From assembly GCA_005222975.1 (NCBI GenBank), contig NJBI01000027.1, forward strand, positions 1-46,657: a stretch of 46,657 nucleotides of DNA, in the 5' to 3' direction. A program made the position numbers and the translations under genes. The notes under the pieces were generated by a model. The model worked only from the letters and a program-made list of their open reading frames with translations. It did no database searches and was not told the origin of the DNA. How positions within the stretch are numbered: position 1 is the stretch's first letter; each line of letters starts with the position of its first letter. The DNA comes from Promethearchaeota archaeon Loki_b31. GTDB taxonomy: Archaea > Asgardarchaeota > Lokiarchaeia > Sigyniarchaeales > SOKP01. Shown in pieces: positions 8,353 through 18,852 of this stretch.

Positions 8353-9672
8353 ATGGATAAAAAAATTGTACTAGTAGGCGCGGGTAGTACCTCATTCGGG
8401 CCTTCTACTTTCTTAGATCTTTATCAAAGCGATATTCTAAGCGGATCAACCGTTGTATTACACGATATCAATAAGGAACATTTAGAAATCATTTTTGAGT
8501 TAATTGAAGCTGAAAATAAGATCCATAATAATAAATTCAATGTTGAACACACCACAAACCGTAAAAAAGCTTTGAAAGGAGCAGATTTCGTTATTAGTTC
8601 TATTGAAGTTGGAGATCGTTTTAAATTGTGGAGAGAAGATTACGAAATCCCTAGAAAGTATGGGTCTACTCAGATATTAGGAGAATGTGGTGGCCCTGGA
8701 GGGACTATGCATGCTTTTAGGATTATTCCTCCAATAGTAGAAATTGTGAAAGACGTTGAGGAAATATGTCCCGCTGCGTTTTTCATAAACTTTTCAAATC
8801 CTATGGCTAGAGTATGCTTAGCAATCAAAAGAACGGCTCCAAATCTTAAATTTGTAGGACTTTGCCATCAAATCGGATTTCTTAATTATCACATACCTAG
8901 AATGGTGAAAAAGAAATTGGATAATTTAAAGTTAAAGCCGTATGGATTAAATCATTTTGGGTTTTTAATGGGGCTCGAGGAGTTAGCTAGCGGAAAAGAT
9001 TTAATGCCAGAATTTAATAGTAAGGCAAGTGAGTACTTTAAACAGCGCGAAGACAGGTTTGAATTTTCTAACTTAACTTTTGAGGTTTATAAAAGATTTA
9101 GCTATTTTCCCTATGTGGGTGATAATCATCTCGGTGAATATTTACAATTCGGAGGAGAATTCACTGAAACGCAAGATATGATCGATTGGATTGATAATAC
9201 TGATAAACACGGTAAAAGGATTAATAGACGCGTTCTAAGGCACTACAAACGCCTTAAAGAAGGGAGGTATCTTAAGAAAGGAATGCTCGCTAAGGGACAT
9301 TCTGGAGAAAGAGCAATCCCTATTATTGAAGCAATAATTACCGATGAAAATACTTATGAGAGCGCTGTAAACGTTCCAAATGACGGGATCATTGAAAATT
9401 TACCTCAAGACCTCGTTGTCGAATGTCCAGTTACGGTGGATAAAGATGGCGTACATGGTGTCAAATGGGGGATGTTGCCAAAAAACATTGCTGCAATACT
9501 TAGAATTGAAGCGACTATTCAAGATTTATGCGTTGAAGCCATTTTAAAGAAGTCAAAAGATATCGCAATAGCAAGCTTAGCTGTTGATCCAAATGTGGGA
9601 AGTTTTGAAATTGCGGAAAAAATCTTTACCGAAATAAAATCTAACAGTAATTACTATGATTATTTTAAATAA
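8353..9672 (+). CDS. Glycoside hydrolase family 4 (alpha-glucosidase/galactosidase-like, NAD-dependent)
   Basis: A 439-residue protein from the ATG at 8353. The N-terminal Rossmann motif GAGSTSFGP (residues about 9-17) binds NAD, as GH4 enzymes require, and FVISSIEVG follows. The family-typical ECGGPGG (111-117) and NFSNPM (146-151) are present. GLCHQ (C171) supplies the Cys metal ligand, and GLNHFGF later supplies the His. GH4 enzymes use an oxidation-elimination mechanism with a divalent metal to cleave glycosides; the sugar is not predictable. The frame is open upstream to a TTG at 8242, but those 37 codons precede the conserved Rossmann strand, so I prefer 8353. Probably cytoplasmic: no signal peptide. 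Confidence 0.9.
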   Translation: MDKKIVLVGAGSTSFGPSTFLDLYQSDILSGSTVVLHDINKEHLEIIFELIEAENKIHNNKFNVEHTTNRKKALKGADFVISSIEVGDRFKLWREDYEIPRKYGSTQILGECGGPGGTMHAFRIIPPIVEIVKDVEEICPAAFFINFSNPMARVCLAIKRTAPNLKFVGLCHQIGFLNYHIPRMVKKKLDNLKLKPYGLNHFGFLMGLEELASGKDLMPEFNSKASEYFKQREDRFEFSNLTFEVYKRFSYFPYVGDNHLGEYLQFGGEFTETQDMIDWIDNTDKHGKRINRRVLRHYKRLKEGRYLKKGMLAKGHSGERAIPIIEAIITDENTYESAVNVPNDGIIENLPQDLVVECPVTVDKDGVHGVKWGMLPKNIAAILRIEATIQDLCVEAILKKSKDIAIASLAVDPNVGSFEIAEKIFTEIKSNSNYYDYFK

Positions 9673-9732
9673 TCAAGCGAAAAAATTGACTCAGTCTATT
9701 AAACAACATCGAAGTGAAACATACAAATTTTA

Positions 9733-9855
9733 CTAATTATTCTTCCTTAAAGCTGTAATTTCATAACCAAAATTTTTTGTTTCATATAATGGTGCTAGAG
9801 CGTGAGACACAGGAATATCAAAAAGTCTATAGGTTGAAAAATTACAGTTATACAC
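9733..9855 (-). other. Possible small gene or gene remnant (40 codons)
   Basis: A minus-strand frame from a GTG ends at TAG 9735-9733 and reads as protein-like sequence (for example FDIPVSHALAPLY and NFGYEITALRKN) inside the otherwise non-coding 272-base spacer between the GH4 gene and the membrane gene pair. No ribosome-binding site is seen and a stop lies two codons upstream of the GTG, so it may be the surviving C-terminus of a lost gene. The rest of the spacer shows nothing recognisable. Confidence 0.2.
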
Positions 9856-9944
9856 AAATTCTTAGAGCTTTACGAGTAAAATGCAGAATTTACCGGTAAA
9901 TTATATCAATACATTTTTTTATGAGTATCACCTTATGTTAGCTC

Positions 9945-10886
9945 ATGGATTCTAATGTTGTAAAAAAATCTGAAATTAAATACGAAAAAGCTACAAATAT
10001 TCTTTGGAAAGTGTGGTGGTTTTGTTGGTATTTATTAATTGTTCCTTCAGGTATTACCGCATTAGGTTATTTTATATTTCTATTTATAAGCAATTATGAC
10101 ATATATATTTCGTTAGGATTTTCTGTCCTTACATTTATTTTTTCATTACTATTTTTTTATAAATTTTATGATAAATATAGAAATGATCCCGTATTCCTTA
10201 ATCAAACAAACAATCCTACCTCAAGGATTCATATTTTATTCTTAATAACGATCTTTTCTTCAATTGTAACCCCCATTTTCGTGTTTATTTCTCCTCCAGG
10301 TTACTCTTTTGAATTATTACCTTTAATTTCTTTTTGCGTTCTTTATTTTATAGTTTTTTACTATTACTATTTCAAACCTATAGACTTCTTTAACGCCTCT
10401 GAAGGCGAATTCAAGCGCTCAATTAGCTTTTCTTTAGCATCCAAACAGTTTTACAACATTATCGTAATCATAAATTTTATTATTCATATTTTATTTCTCT
10501 CTTTCCTATTTAATACAAAGATTTCATGGTTATTCGCAATCATAACAAATACTTTTTTTTATTTCATCACATTAGTATCTACTAAAAATATACGCAAAAT
10601 AATTAATGATTCAGTCAAAGAGAATAAAATATTTTTAAAAGAATTGATTATCTTTCATAAAAAATACTCAGTTTCAATTCTCAGCTTAATTTTCGTTCTG
10701 TTAATCCAAATACCTTTTGATATAATTGGAGTTTATAGTTTTAATGGGATAACACACACGCTTTTTGAATTAATAAATGCTTTCTTTTTATCCATAATGT
10801 TCTTTCTAATTTATTTGAAAATTAGAGTATATCTCGCTTTTTATTATAAAAAAATTCTTATGAGGTTACCCAAGAATGAAATCTGA
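9945..10886 (+). CDS. Polytopic membrane protein (about 8 helices), partner of the giant membrane protein
   Basis: A 313-residue protein with a short polar N-terminus (EIKYEKATNILWKVWW) followed by about eight hydrophobic helices, paired with short charged loops (YDKYRNDP, KNIRKIINDSVKENK). I recognise no family. The last 11 bases overlap the first codons of the 2,534-residue gene in a different frame, an arrangement typical of translational coupling, so the two products are likely made together and perhaps assemble. The extreme bias to Phe, Ile, Leu and Tyr is shared by the next gene, giving the region a very low GC content. Confidence 0.8.
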   Translation: MDSNVVKKSEIKYEKATNILWKVWWFCWYLLIVPSGITALGYFIFLFISNYDIYISLGFSVLTFIFSLLFFYKFYDKYRNDPVFLNQTNNPTSRIHILFLITIFSSIVTPIFVFISPPGYSFELLPLISFCVLYFIVFYYYYFKPIDFFNASEGEFKRSISFSLASKQFYNIIVIINFIIHILFLSFLFNTKISWLFAIITNTFFYFITLVSTKNIRKIINDSVKENKIFLKELIIFHKKYSVSILSLIFVLLIQIPFDIIGVYSFNGITHTLFELINAFFLSIMFFLIYLKIRVYLAFYYKKILMRLPKNEI

Positions 10887-13800
10887 TAAAGTTGAGGATA
10901 GTTTGCCTGAAGAGTTCGGTAAATATCAGAAGTTAAATCTAATTTTGTCAATTTTAATTTTAGGGTTTATTATTTTATTCTCGTATCTCGTAAATTTTCC
11001 AATGCTAATCCTATTCTCGCTACTAATTTTAATCGTCATCTCGTATTACGAGCAGAAAGCAAACTTTTGTCCAAAGAAATACAGTAAATACATTTTTTTA
11101 ATTAACTCTACTGGGATTTTTGCGACAATTGTTTTTTGGTTTGTGCCTTTGCCATTAAATATTCAATTTATAATAATGATAATAGGATTATACTTAATCT
11201 TAGAAATTTTTGCGACAAGAGGTTATTTCGTTAAAGAGAATGTTTTGATTGCTCAACATGTTTTAGCTGTTTCTAGTTTTATTGCGATAATTTACTCTTT
11301 TTTCGATATTTTTTCTTTTATTTACATTGATTTTACAACAGATCCTATTCTAATAATTTTTTCAAAATTTTTACTACATACTTTAACGATTCTATCACTA
11401 ACTTTAGTCTCTTTTTATTACCTCTATGTGCGGCACTTTCGAAAACATCCATGGGATAATTTTAATAGATGCATGATGATATTAGTTTTATTATTAGAAT
11501 TAACATCGTACATCGTAATTAATCTTAGAAATTATATCTCATTAAACCTACTTTTATTTAGTAATGGTTTAATTTTGTCAACAATCTTATTTCCAGGTAT
11601 TTTTTTGATATTTACTTTCATAAATTATTTGATTGGCGTTTTCTCATCAAGAACAACTCTTTCTTACAGTTACTACTCATGTTGGGGTTTAATGCTGACT
11701 ATTGGTCTTTCAATTATGTTTATTTTTGTAAGTAATCTGACAATTGTAATTTCTATTTTATTATTTTTCTCAATCTCTTCATATTATCTATTGAAATTTG
11801 GGCAGAAAATCGAAAAAATAAGCGAAAGTTCAATAGTTAAGTTTACTCGTATTAATTCTTATTTTATTTTTATAGAGTTATTTTTCCTATTATTTTCTAT
11901 ATTTTTTGATTTGTTTTCATATTTTGCACTAAACGATAAAATTATTATTTCAGCATATGCGTCATTTATAGGAATAACCTTTCTAAATAACATAATTTTA
12001 AAGAAAAAATTAATCTCAGAATCGAACAGGGTTGTAATAAACGAGCTTTCTTTAATATTTACATCCGTTTTAATTTTTTATTATTCTTTTATTTATTTTT
12101 TCGGTTCCTTTCTCGTACTGGTTTTTCCTTTTTTAATTTCAAGTATTTCATTTTATTTACCTTTTAAATATATACTAACCAAAACAACCCATCAGCCCTT
12201 TATAAAAAGTTTAATAAAGTTAAATAGCATTGTATTATGTGCGTCATTTCTCCTTATTCCAACGGTATTTAGCTTGCAGTTGGTATTGTTAGGATACGAT
12301 TTCAATGCATTTAATGTCGTTAATTTTACATTATACATTTTTTATGGAATTTTAGTTTTTATTCAAAATTTATCAAGACAACTCAAAATTAGAGAAAATA
12401 GAAAAGAACTAATAGTTAAATTACAGATTATCATTGGATTTATCGTTACAGGTACCACCATGTTCTACTATCCATATGTCTTGTTTAAAGACACTTCGTA
12501 TTTAATAATTTTTCCATTGCTCTCTGCTTCAAGTTTCTTATTTATTCCTCTTATCTTTTCTTATAAAAAAGAGTGTTTTAATACCAAATTAGTTAAAAAG
12601 ATAATAATTCTGAATAGTATCCTATTTTGGAGCATAATTATTTTTATACCTTGTATGATCGGGTTAGAAATCGTTAGATTAGGGATGACCGCTGATCCTA
12701 TCTTAATTACTTTATTTTCCGTAATACTGTTTTTTATTTCTTTAAAATTTTTTGATCAGATTTCATCCTATATCGAATTGAAAGAAGGAATGATTAATAA
12801 TATTAAGATAATTCAACCAATTACTTGGTTATTCATCAGTATTCTAATTTCTTTAATCTTTTTCAATCTAAATTTAATCATAACAATTACTTGGTTAAGA
12901 AATGTTATTTTTGCCAGTGCGATTTTGTTATTTTTTATTTTTAACTCATATAATTTAGTTCTTTTAGAAGATTTAAAACAATCAGTCTTTGAAGACGAAA
13001 CAAGTAAGTTAGATTATTACAAGATTTACAAAATTTATGAATTTAATAAAAATATTATAATTTTCGGCGTAAACATTTCACTATCTCTTTTATTTATGTC
13101 AATCGTCCAAGTGATTAATTACAACCAATTTTTTATTGATAATGATCTTCAGTTATTAGGTTTTACCCTCGACATTGCCATATTTTTATTAATATTATTA
13201 CTCGCTCTTAATGTAAGTGATAAACTGATAAAAATTGACTTCGAAAGAGTTAAAGTTAGTTCTGAATTGATTATATGGATAATTCTAAAATCTATTATAT
13301 TATTTACTTTAGCCTTGTATCCTATTCAATTGTCGTTTTTCAATAAAATAGTACTATTAATTCTTGTCTTCGCCGTTTTAAGTCCCATTTCTCATTATTA
13401 TTTAGAAAGAAAATTTTTACTCTTAGAAAATACTCAGTTAGCAATAAGAAAAAGCATAAGGGGCTTGTTTTTCTTATCTACTATTTGTTTTTCCACTGAA
13501 ATTATTTGGAACATCTCTTCAATAATTTTAGTCCCATATTTTAATCAAGAGTTGCTCTTAATTCTTGTTTTCGGGAAAATATTTCTATTTTCAAATTATT
13601 ATCTTCTACAATATAATGTTTTTACAGAAAGAGAATCTGGGTTTCATATCTATAAACTATATGGAATTTCGTTAGTATTACTGATTTCATACTTATTCCC
13701 TATCTCAATAGTTTTCTTAATACCCTTTATGATAGTTTTATTACAAAGAAACAAAAATTCCTATTTTCGCTTGTTTTTCTATTTAATACTTAGTGTAGTA

Positions 13801-16800
13801 ACATTTATTGAAGCAACAGGGTTCTTGGTCATATATGAACATCTGCCTTCCCTTGAAGCATTGTCGATTAGTATGTCGTCTATTATATACTTAATATCTT
13901 TAATATCTGTATTTTTTACATCGATTATCTTGAATTTAAAAAGAGAAAATAACATTGAAAAATTCATACTTTATTTTTTAATATCTTTACTTTCGTTTAT
14001 TTTGTTAGCACCCTATATATATCTAATATATAACACGACTACCTCATTATTCATTTTCTTGTGTTTAATGGGTATTTTCTATTATCGGAAAGAGGAGAAG
14101 CGATATAAATGGTTTATTAAACCTTGTGTCCTGCTTGCGATTTTTGATTTTATTAGTTTTCTATCTTTTTCATTCTTTTTTAATGATACTATATTTGCAC
14201 CCTATAATCCGATACTAAGTTTTACATTAACTTTAAGCGTGTCTGGATTTGCGTTTGTATTTCTTTACAACGATTCACCAAGATTGTTTCGAAAGAGATC
14301 CTTTTATGCCGTTTTAGCTTCAAATATAATTTCTTTTCCCGTATTTCTTTACTTCTTCTTGATTTCAGTATACTCGCTTCCGTTATTCGATCTAATTATA
14401 TTAATTATAAGTATTAATGTAGGAGTTGTTCTTTTTTATCTTTCAATAGCAATTTATCAGTGGAAATTGTCATGGGCTATATGGAAAGTTGGTTATAGAA
14501 TGTGGATAATCTTTCCTATTATAAATTATGCATTGATAAGCGAAGCATTTACAGGTATAGATGTATTCACAAACGCTTTAAATTTATTTGGTGTAAATTT
14601 ATATGGTTCAAATCTTTTAGCTTTGATTCTATGCGTTATTATATCCTTACCGTTCTGGTATTCATGGATTAAGAAGCATTTCACTAATGTTTTATTTATT
14701 TCATGGGGCCTATGTCTATTTTTAATCTATTGGTTTAGCCAAAATGCCTTTTTCGGAAACCCTGGTTTGAGCTATTTATCTTTTATTGGAATCTCAGTTA
14801 TAATACTTATGCCAATTCTAGTAAGGTTAAGATCGTGGAATATTGTATCTATCTTATGGATAATATTCTCAACAATCCTGTTAATATTTCTATTTTCTCT
14901 ATTTGAAGCGGTAGGATTTCTAATTGAGTTAAATTACCCTATAATTACAATAGTATGTGGGCTACTTTTTATTACACTCTCGTTTTTCCCTAATTTAAAA
15001 GCTCAGAAGAATGTTATATTAATACTGGCCTACTCTATTGCATTAACGGGGATTTTCTTATTAATATTTCATCTTATATTTTTGTTAACTTTGGATCCAT
15101 ATATTTCTACAAATATAGCGTTAATAATTATGTCCTTTAGCTTATTTTCGTCAAGACTTCTAAAATTAAAACACACAATCTTTAATCGTTTAATTTCTAC
15201 AATTTTAATAGTTAATTTCTCTTCGCTAACATACTTTACTTTTAGTTTAGTTCCAGATTTTGGATTATTTCCATTATTTTTAGCGGTATCAGTCTTCGGT
15301 GGGTCGTACTTCGTATTTAATTACTATAAATTATTCTTTCCATCGAAAAAAATTATTCCATTAAGTATTCTATCTTTTGGAATTTCTTCTTCATTTTCTT
15401 CTTTTATATTTTTGTTATTCCCTGATTTACTTTTTATAGTTGCTGCAGTTTTTATTACTATAAATTTATTTTTAATTAATTTTTCATTAGGGAATTATCG
15501 ATTTATAATGTGGTATTTAATCCCTATTCCCTTCACACTTTTTATATTACAGTTTTTATTTTATATTGAACTTTTCCAACCTCTTTTTCTGTTTACTTTA
15601 GCAGGATTAATATTATACACTCTTATCTTCCAAATCTTTATAAATCTCTTCAATAGCGAAATTGAAATTCCAATCGATTCAAAATCCTATAATATTATGA
15701 AATTTTTTGAGGATAAAAATCAAATTAAAGTTCTAAATTTAATATGCTTTTTATTAAATTCAACTTACTTTTCAGTTTTTATTACATTTATTAGCCCATT
15801 TAACATCTTCTATCAAATTCTCGAATTTTTGATATTGTGGTCTATTTTGACATTACTCAGTATACGATACGCTGAATCTTCGAAAATAGAAATTGATATC
15901 GAAAAATTTACCATGTATTTAAAGAAATTCAGTTCAGTAGTAGCATTTCTATTATATATTGAAATTTCTTTTTTTGTTTTTGGAATAGCTCTTGATTATT
16001 TAGGGTTGGGGTTGATTGAGAATGTTTTATTATCACTTAGCTGTTTATTTATCCTGACATTTTTCGATTTCTATTTTATAAAGAAGGTTAGTAAAAAGAT
16101 AATCTATCCAATTCATATTTTTACGTATATTTTAATATCTATCTTTACATTTATTCTATTAAATCAATTCTTAACGATTGGTTTAGAAAGTCTCTTTTTG
16201 AGCCTTTCAATTCTGTTAATCATGCAATTCTATACTGAATACGCCATTTTTACATATTTAAATCTATTAGGTCGATATGACGCAAGTAAATTAAATGAAT
16301 CCATGATTCAGATTAGAAATGTCCTAATTAATTTAGTTATATTTACTATAGGCTTTTACACATCTTCCTTAATAACTTCTTTACTAATAAGTTCAAATAA
16401 GATTTTTATAGGATTTCCGGCGTTATTTTTCTTTTTAATGATTCTTTCCTTCATTATGTTTGTTATAAACCTTCTAATAAAGTTTAAATTCAGACAATTA
16501 ATTTTGTGGGGATCCTTTTTAACATTTCAAGTTTGCTTTACAGCTTTTTACGGCTTATCAATTTTACTTTTTACGAATTTCAATATATTTAATTCTATGT
16601 TTTTAGTTTTAGTTAATACACTCTTAGCTTTTTATTCTGTTTTCTCAATCAAAAGAATTTTTAAAGATAAAGTGAATGCTAAAACCATCCAAAATTCTTA
16701 TTCTATTCTAATGGTATTATCGTACTTAGAAACATCTATTTTATTTTATGGATTGTTTAATCTTTCATTTGGATTAATTGAAAGTTTCTTAGCATCCCAA

Positions 16801-18480
16801 ATCGTCCTATTTTTTATTAGTATAGTAGAGATTAATATAGTAAAAAAAATTAAAAGTAAGTACATGTTCATTGTTCATACAATTAGCTATTTCAACATTT
16901 CATGGTCTGTATTTTCGCTAATATTCTTTTTATCCCCCGCAAATTTGGCTTTAATAAGTCTTGCCACCTTGGTTTTTGCTTTAATGCAATTCTATACGAA
17001 TTATTCTTATTACAATACTATGCGTAATTTTAACAGAGATAATGAAGAATCGTTATTAAAGTGGAAAACACATCGAAAGAATTTCATAGGAGGGTTATTT
17101 TATATTGTATTATCAAATTATATTTTTCAGACTTTATATTTAACCAACATTGAGCTTCTATTAATTTTTTTTTTATCAAGCATATTAATTCACGTCTTAA
17201 TGATTTTCGACAGGTTTATCCTTAAATTCCTTGGTAAATATTCAGTCTATTTAATGACAGTTTCGTGGGCATTTATTTTTGGATTTTCATTTATATATTT
17301 TCTAGGTTGGATTCCTCAATACTCAATTTCTATCGTTCCAATTATTATTATTATACTTTTGTTAGAGTTAGTTTACGGTTATGCTTTAAACCTATTCGAT
17401 TTTTGGGGTCTAATTAAAGAAAACAAATTAAAATTTCGAAACTTTCTTATAATTGTTTCGTATATCAATTTCTGCTCTTGGCCACTGTACTATTTAACAT
17501 TGGATATATTAAATATTACTACGATGATTTTAATCGTATTTGGAATTTTACTATTTTTAACGCTACTTGATAATGATAGCAATCTAAATTCTATTAATCA
17601 AAAAACTAGAAAGCAGGTTAATCATTTCAGCTTGATTGGTTTTGGTGTATTTGCCTCATTTAATGTGTATTTTGCATTAGATGTAATGGCTCAAACATCA
17701 TTTTTATTAAATATTTCAACTTCCATATTAGTTTTTATGGTATTTGTAGGCTTCTTAGTCAAACCCTTTAAAAAACGGAAACTCCTCTCTTTTGCTTATT
17801 GGGCGTCAATGGTAACTTTAATAAGTACCATTTTTTACACCTTTTATACATCTGGTTGGAGCTGGTCACTTTTAATTGTAGGTGTTTTATTATACCCCTT
17901 TATTTTCATGTTAGAGGAGTTAAAAGAATTCTTCGATAAAATAGTTGATAATTTGAGCGCTTTATATCAAATTGTTAAGAACGCCATTAATTCTTTAGTT
18001 CAGGGAGTAATTAAATTCTTAAGAGTTAATTTTAAAGTGATCCGTATTATTTTGTGTTTATCATTAGGAATATTTACGGGAATTCTTTTTTCAGATTTAG
18101 TATGGCAGCGTTTAAACCCATTCCATTCAATTTTATTAGCTTTAGCTATTTTTGGTTTATCTTATGGAATTATACCCAGTCAGAAATCTGAAGACCTCGA
18201 CGAAATTTTTAGGGAGAAAATGAAGAAATTTATTATTCTTTGGATAAGCGTAACGGCTTTTATTTTGGTTCTTATAATACCTTTTATGGAACCTCTTTTT
18301 ACACTTTTCCTTGTAATATTATCAATTTTAGGGCTTGGAGCTATTCTTTTATTATTTATATACCGTTTAGAAGAAAGAGAGAGAGTTTCAATAAAATGGA
18401 GATTTTACACCTTAATATTTTTCTTTATTTTACTTGGTATTGAAATTTTAATAGTAGTTCTATTGTATGTTTTTGAGTGA
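10876..18480 (+). CDS. Giant 2,534-residue polytopic membrane protein with internal membrane repeats
   Basis: One uninterrupted frame of 2,534 codons, almost entirely hydrophobic helices joined by short charged loops (by eye of the order of 70 segments). Internal repeats are visible. Around residues 448 and 578 the blocks LNSIVLCASFLLIP and LNSILFWSIIIFIP recur 130 residues apart, each preceded by a P-x-L-x-S-x-S stretch and followed by LxxxxLG. Near residues 1783 and 2037 MQFYTEY and MQFYTNY recur 254 residues apart (about two units), with matching flanks. So the chain seems built from about 127-130-residue membrane units. Near the C-terminus (after EELKEFFDKIV) is an amphipathic stretch, then more helices. 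No catalytic or transport motif is seen; function unknown. Co-translated with the 313-residue protein upstream. Confidence 0.9.
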   Translation: MKSDKVEDSLPEEFGKYQKLNLILSILILGFIILFSYLVNFPMLILFSLLILIVISYYEQKANFCPKKYSKYIFLINSTGIFATIVFWFVPLPLNIQFIIMIIGLYLILEIFATRGYFVKENVLIAQHVLAVSSFIAIIYSFFDIFSFIYIDFTTDPILIIFSKFLLHTLTILSLTLVSFYYLYVRHFRKHPWDNFNRCMMILVLLLELTSYIVINLRNYISLNLLLFSNGLILSTILFPGIFLIFTFINYLIGVFSSRTTLSYSYYSCWGLMLTIGLSIMFIFVSNLTIVISILLFFSISSYYLLKFGQKIEKISESSIVKFTRINSYFIFIELFFLLFSIFFDLFSYFALNDKIIISAYASFIGITFLNNIILKKKLISESNRVVINELSLIFTSVLIFYYSFIYFFGSFLVLVFPFLISSISFYLPFKYILTKTTHQPFIKSLIKLNSIVLCASFLLIPTVFSLQLVLLGYDFNAFNVVNFTLYIFYGILVFIQNLSRQLKIRENRKELIVKLQIIIGFIVTGTTMFYYPYVLFKDTSYLIIFPLLSASSFLFIPLIFSYKKECFNTKLVKKIIILNSILFWSIIIFIPCMIGLEIVRLGMTADPILITLFSVILFFISLKFFDQISSYIELKEGMINNIKIIQPITWLFISILISLIFFNLNLIITITWLRNVIFASAILLFFIFNSYNLVLLEDLKQSVFEDETSKLDYYKIYKIYEFNKNIIIFGVNISLSLLFMSIVQVINYNQFFIDNDLQLLGFTLDIAIFLLILLLALNVSDKLIKIDFERVKVSSELIIWIILKSIILFTLALYPIQLSFFNKIVLLILVFAVLSPISHYYLERKFLLLENTQLAIRKSIRGLFFLSTICFSTEIIWNISSIILVPYFNQELLLILVFGKIFLFSNYYLLQYNVFTERESGFHIYKLYGISLVLLISYLFPISIVFLIPFMIVLLQRNKNSYFRLFFYLILSVVTFIEATGFLVIYEHLPSLEALSISMSSIIYLISLISVFFTSIILNLKRENNIEKFILYFLISLLSFILLAPYIYLIYNTTTSLFIFLCLMGIFYYRKEEKRYKWFIKPCVLLAIFDFISFLSFSFFFNDTIFAPYNPILSFTLTLSVSGFAFVFLYNDSPRLFRKRSFYAVLASNIISFPVFLYFFLISVYSLPLFDLIILIISINVGVVLFYLSIAIYQWKLSWAIWKVGYRMWIIFPIINYALISEAFTGIDVFTNALNLFGVNLYGSNLLALILCVIISLPFWYSWIKKHFTNVLFISWGLCLFLIYWFSQNAFFGNPGLSYLSFIGISVIILMPILVRLRSWNIVSILWIIFSTILLIFLFSLFEAVGFLIELNYPIITIVCGLLFITLSFFPNLKAQKNVILILAYSIALTGIFLLIFHLIFLLTLDPYISTNIALIIMSFSLFSSRLLKLKHTIFNRLISTILIVNFSSLTYFTFSLVPDFGLFPLFLAVSVFGGSYFVFNYYKLFFPSKKIIPLSILSFGISSSFSSFIFLLFPDLLFIVAAVFITINLFLINFSLGNYRFIMWYLIPIPFTLFILQFLFYIELFQPLFLFTLAGLILYTLIFQIFINLFNSEIEIPIDSKSYNIMKFFEDKNQIKVLNLICFLLNSTYFSVFITFISPFNIFYQILEFLILWSILTLLSIRYAESSKIEIDIEKFTMYLKKFSSVVAFLLYIEISFFVFGIALDYLGLGLIENVLLSLSCLFILTFFDFYFIKKVSKKIIYPIHIFTYILISIFTFILLNQFLTIGLESLFLSLSILLIMQFYTEYAIFTYLNLLGRYDASKLNESMIQIRNVLINLVIFTIGFYTSSLITSLLISSNKIFIGFPALFFFLMILSFIMFVINLLIKFKFRQLILWGSFLTFQVCFTAFYGLSILLFTNFNIFNSMFLVLVNTLLAFYSVFSIKRIFKDKVNAKTIQNSYSILMVLSYLETSILFYGLFNLSFGLIESFLASQIVLFFISIVEINIVKKIKSKYMFIVHTISYFNISWSVFSLIFFLSPANLALISLATLVFALMQFYTNYSYYNTMRNFNRDNEESLLKWKTHRKNFIGGLFYIVLSNYIFQTLYLTNIELLLIFFLSSILIHVLMIFDRFILKFLGKYSVYLMTVSWAFIFGFSFIYFLGWIPQYSISIVPIIIIILLLELVYGYALNLFDFWGLIKENKLKFRNFLIIVSYINFCSWPLYYLTLDILNITTMILIVFGILLFLTLLDNDSNLNSINQKTRKQVNHFSLIGFGVFASFNVYFALDVMAQTSFLLNISTSILVFMVFVGFLVKPFKKRKLLSFAYWASMVTLISTIFYTFYTSGWSWSLLIVGVLLYPFIFMLEELKEFFDKIVDNLSALYQIVKNAINSLVQGVIKFLRVNFKVIRIILCLSLGIFTGILFSDLVWQRLNPFHSILLALAIFGLSYGIIPSQKSEDLDEIFREKMKKFIILWISVTAFILVLIIPFMEPLFTLFLVILSILGLGAILLLFIYRLEERERVSIKWRFYTLIFFFILLGIEILIVVLLYVFE

Positions 18481-18522
18481 TTTGCAATTTTAAATATAAC
18501 TAATTAAAGTTAACCGAAAAAT

Positions 18523-18687
18523 TTAGTTAAGATTCTTCTCTTTCCATTCCTGTAAAAACTTTTTGTAGTCGTTTATCGGAATTCCTATCGAATTTATTTT
18601 TTCTCGATTACGCTTAACTCTTTCCTTTGAAGACTGGTTTTTACGGAAACTTAGTTCCCAATCAAAATAAGAACTTGATTTTGACAT
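18523..18687 (-). CDS. Mini-protein, 54 residues, paralogue of the next mini-gene
   Basis: An ATG-initiated 54-codon frame ending in TAA. It begins MSKSSSYFDWELSF, has a basic middle and ends with NSIGIPINDYKKFLQEWKEKN. The second mini-gene at 18853-19026 has the same architecture: S-Y-(F/Y)-D-W-x-L-S-F at the start, N-S-I-G-I in the middle, then acidic residues and a (F/Y)-x-x-(F/Y)-L-x-x-W-K-x-(K/R)-N-L end. Conservation at amino-acid level between two short frames is strong evidence that both are translated. No family recognised; soluble, no cysteines. It is convergent with the giant membrane gene, with 42 bases between stops. Confidence 0.75.
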   Translation of the reverse strand: MSKSSSYFDWELSFRKNQSSKERVKRNREKINSIGIPINDYKKFLQEWKEKNLN

Positions 18688-18852
18688 GATAAAAGGATTT
18701 TATATTTTTACTTATTTGTAAATTGTATAAAAAAAAGTATTTAAACCTCTTTAGATTTTTAATGAATTTCGTACTAAAAGAACATAAATATATAAAAAAG
18801 CAAAAATTAAGGATGAGAAATAAAAAAGCGTTAGATAATAAGTTAAATTATA

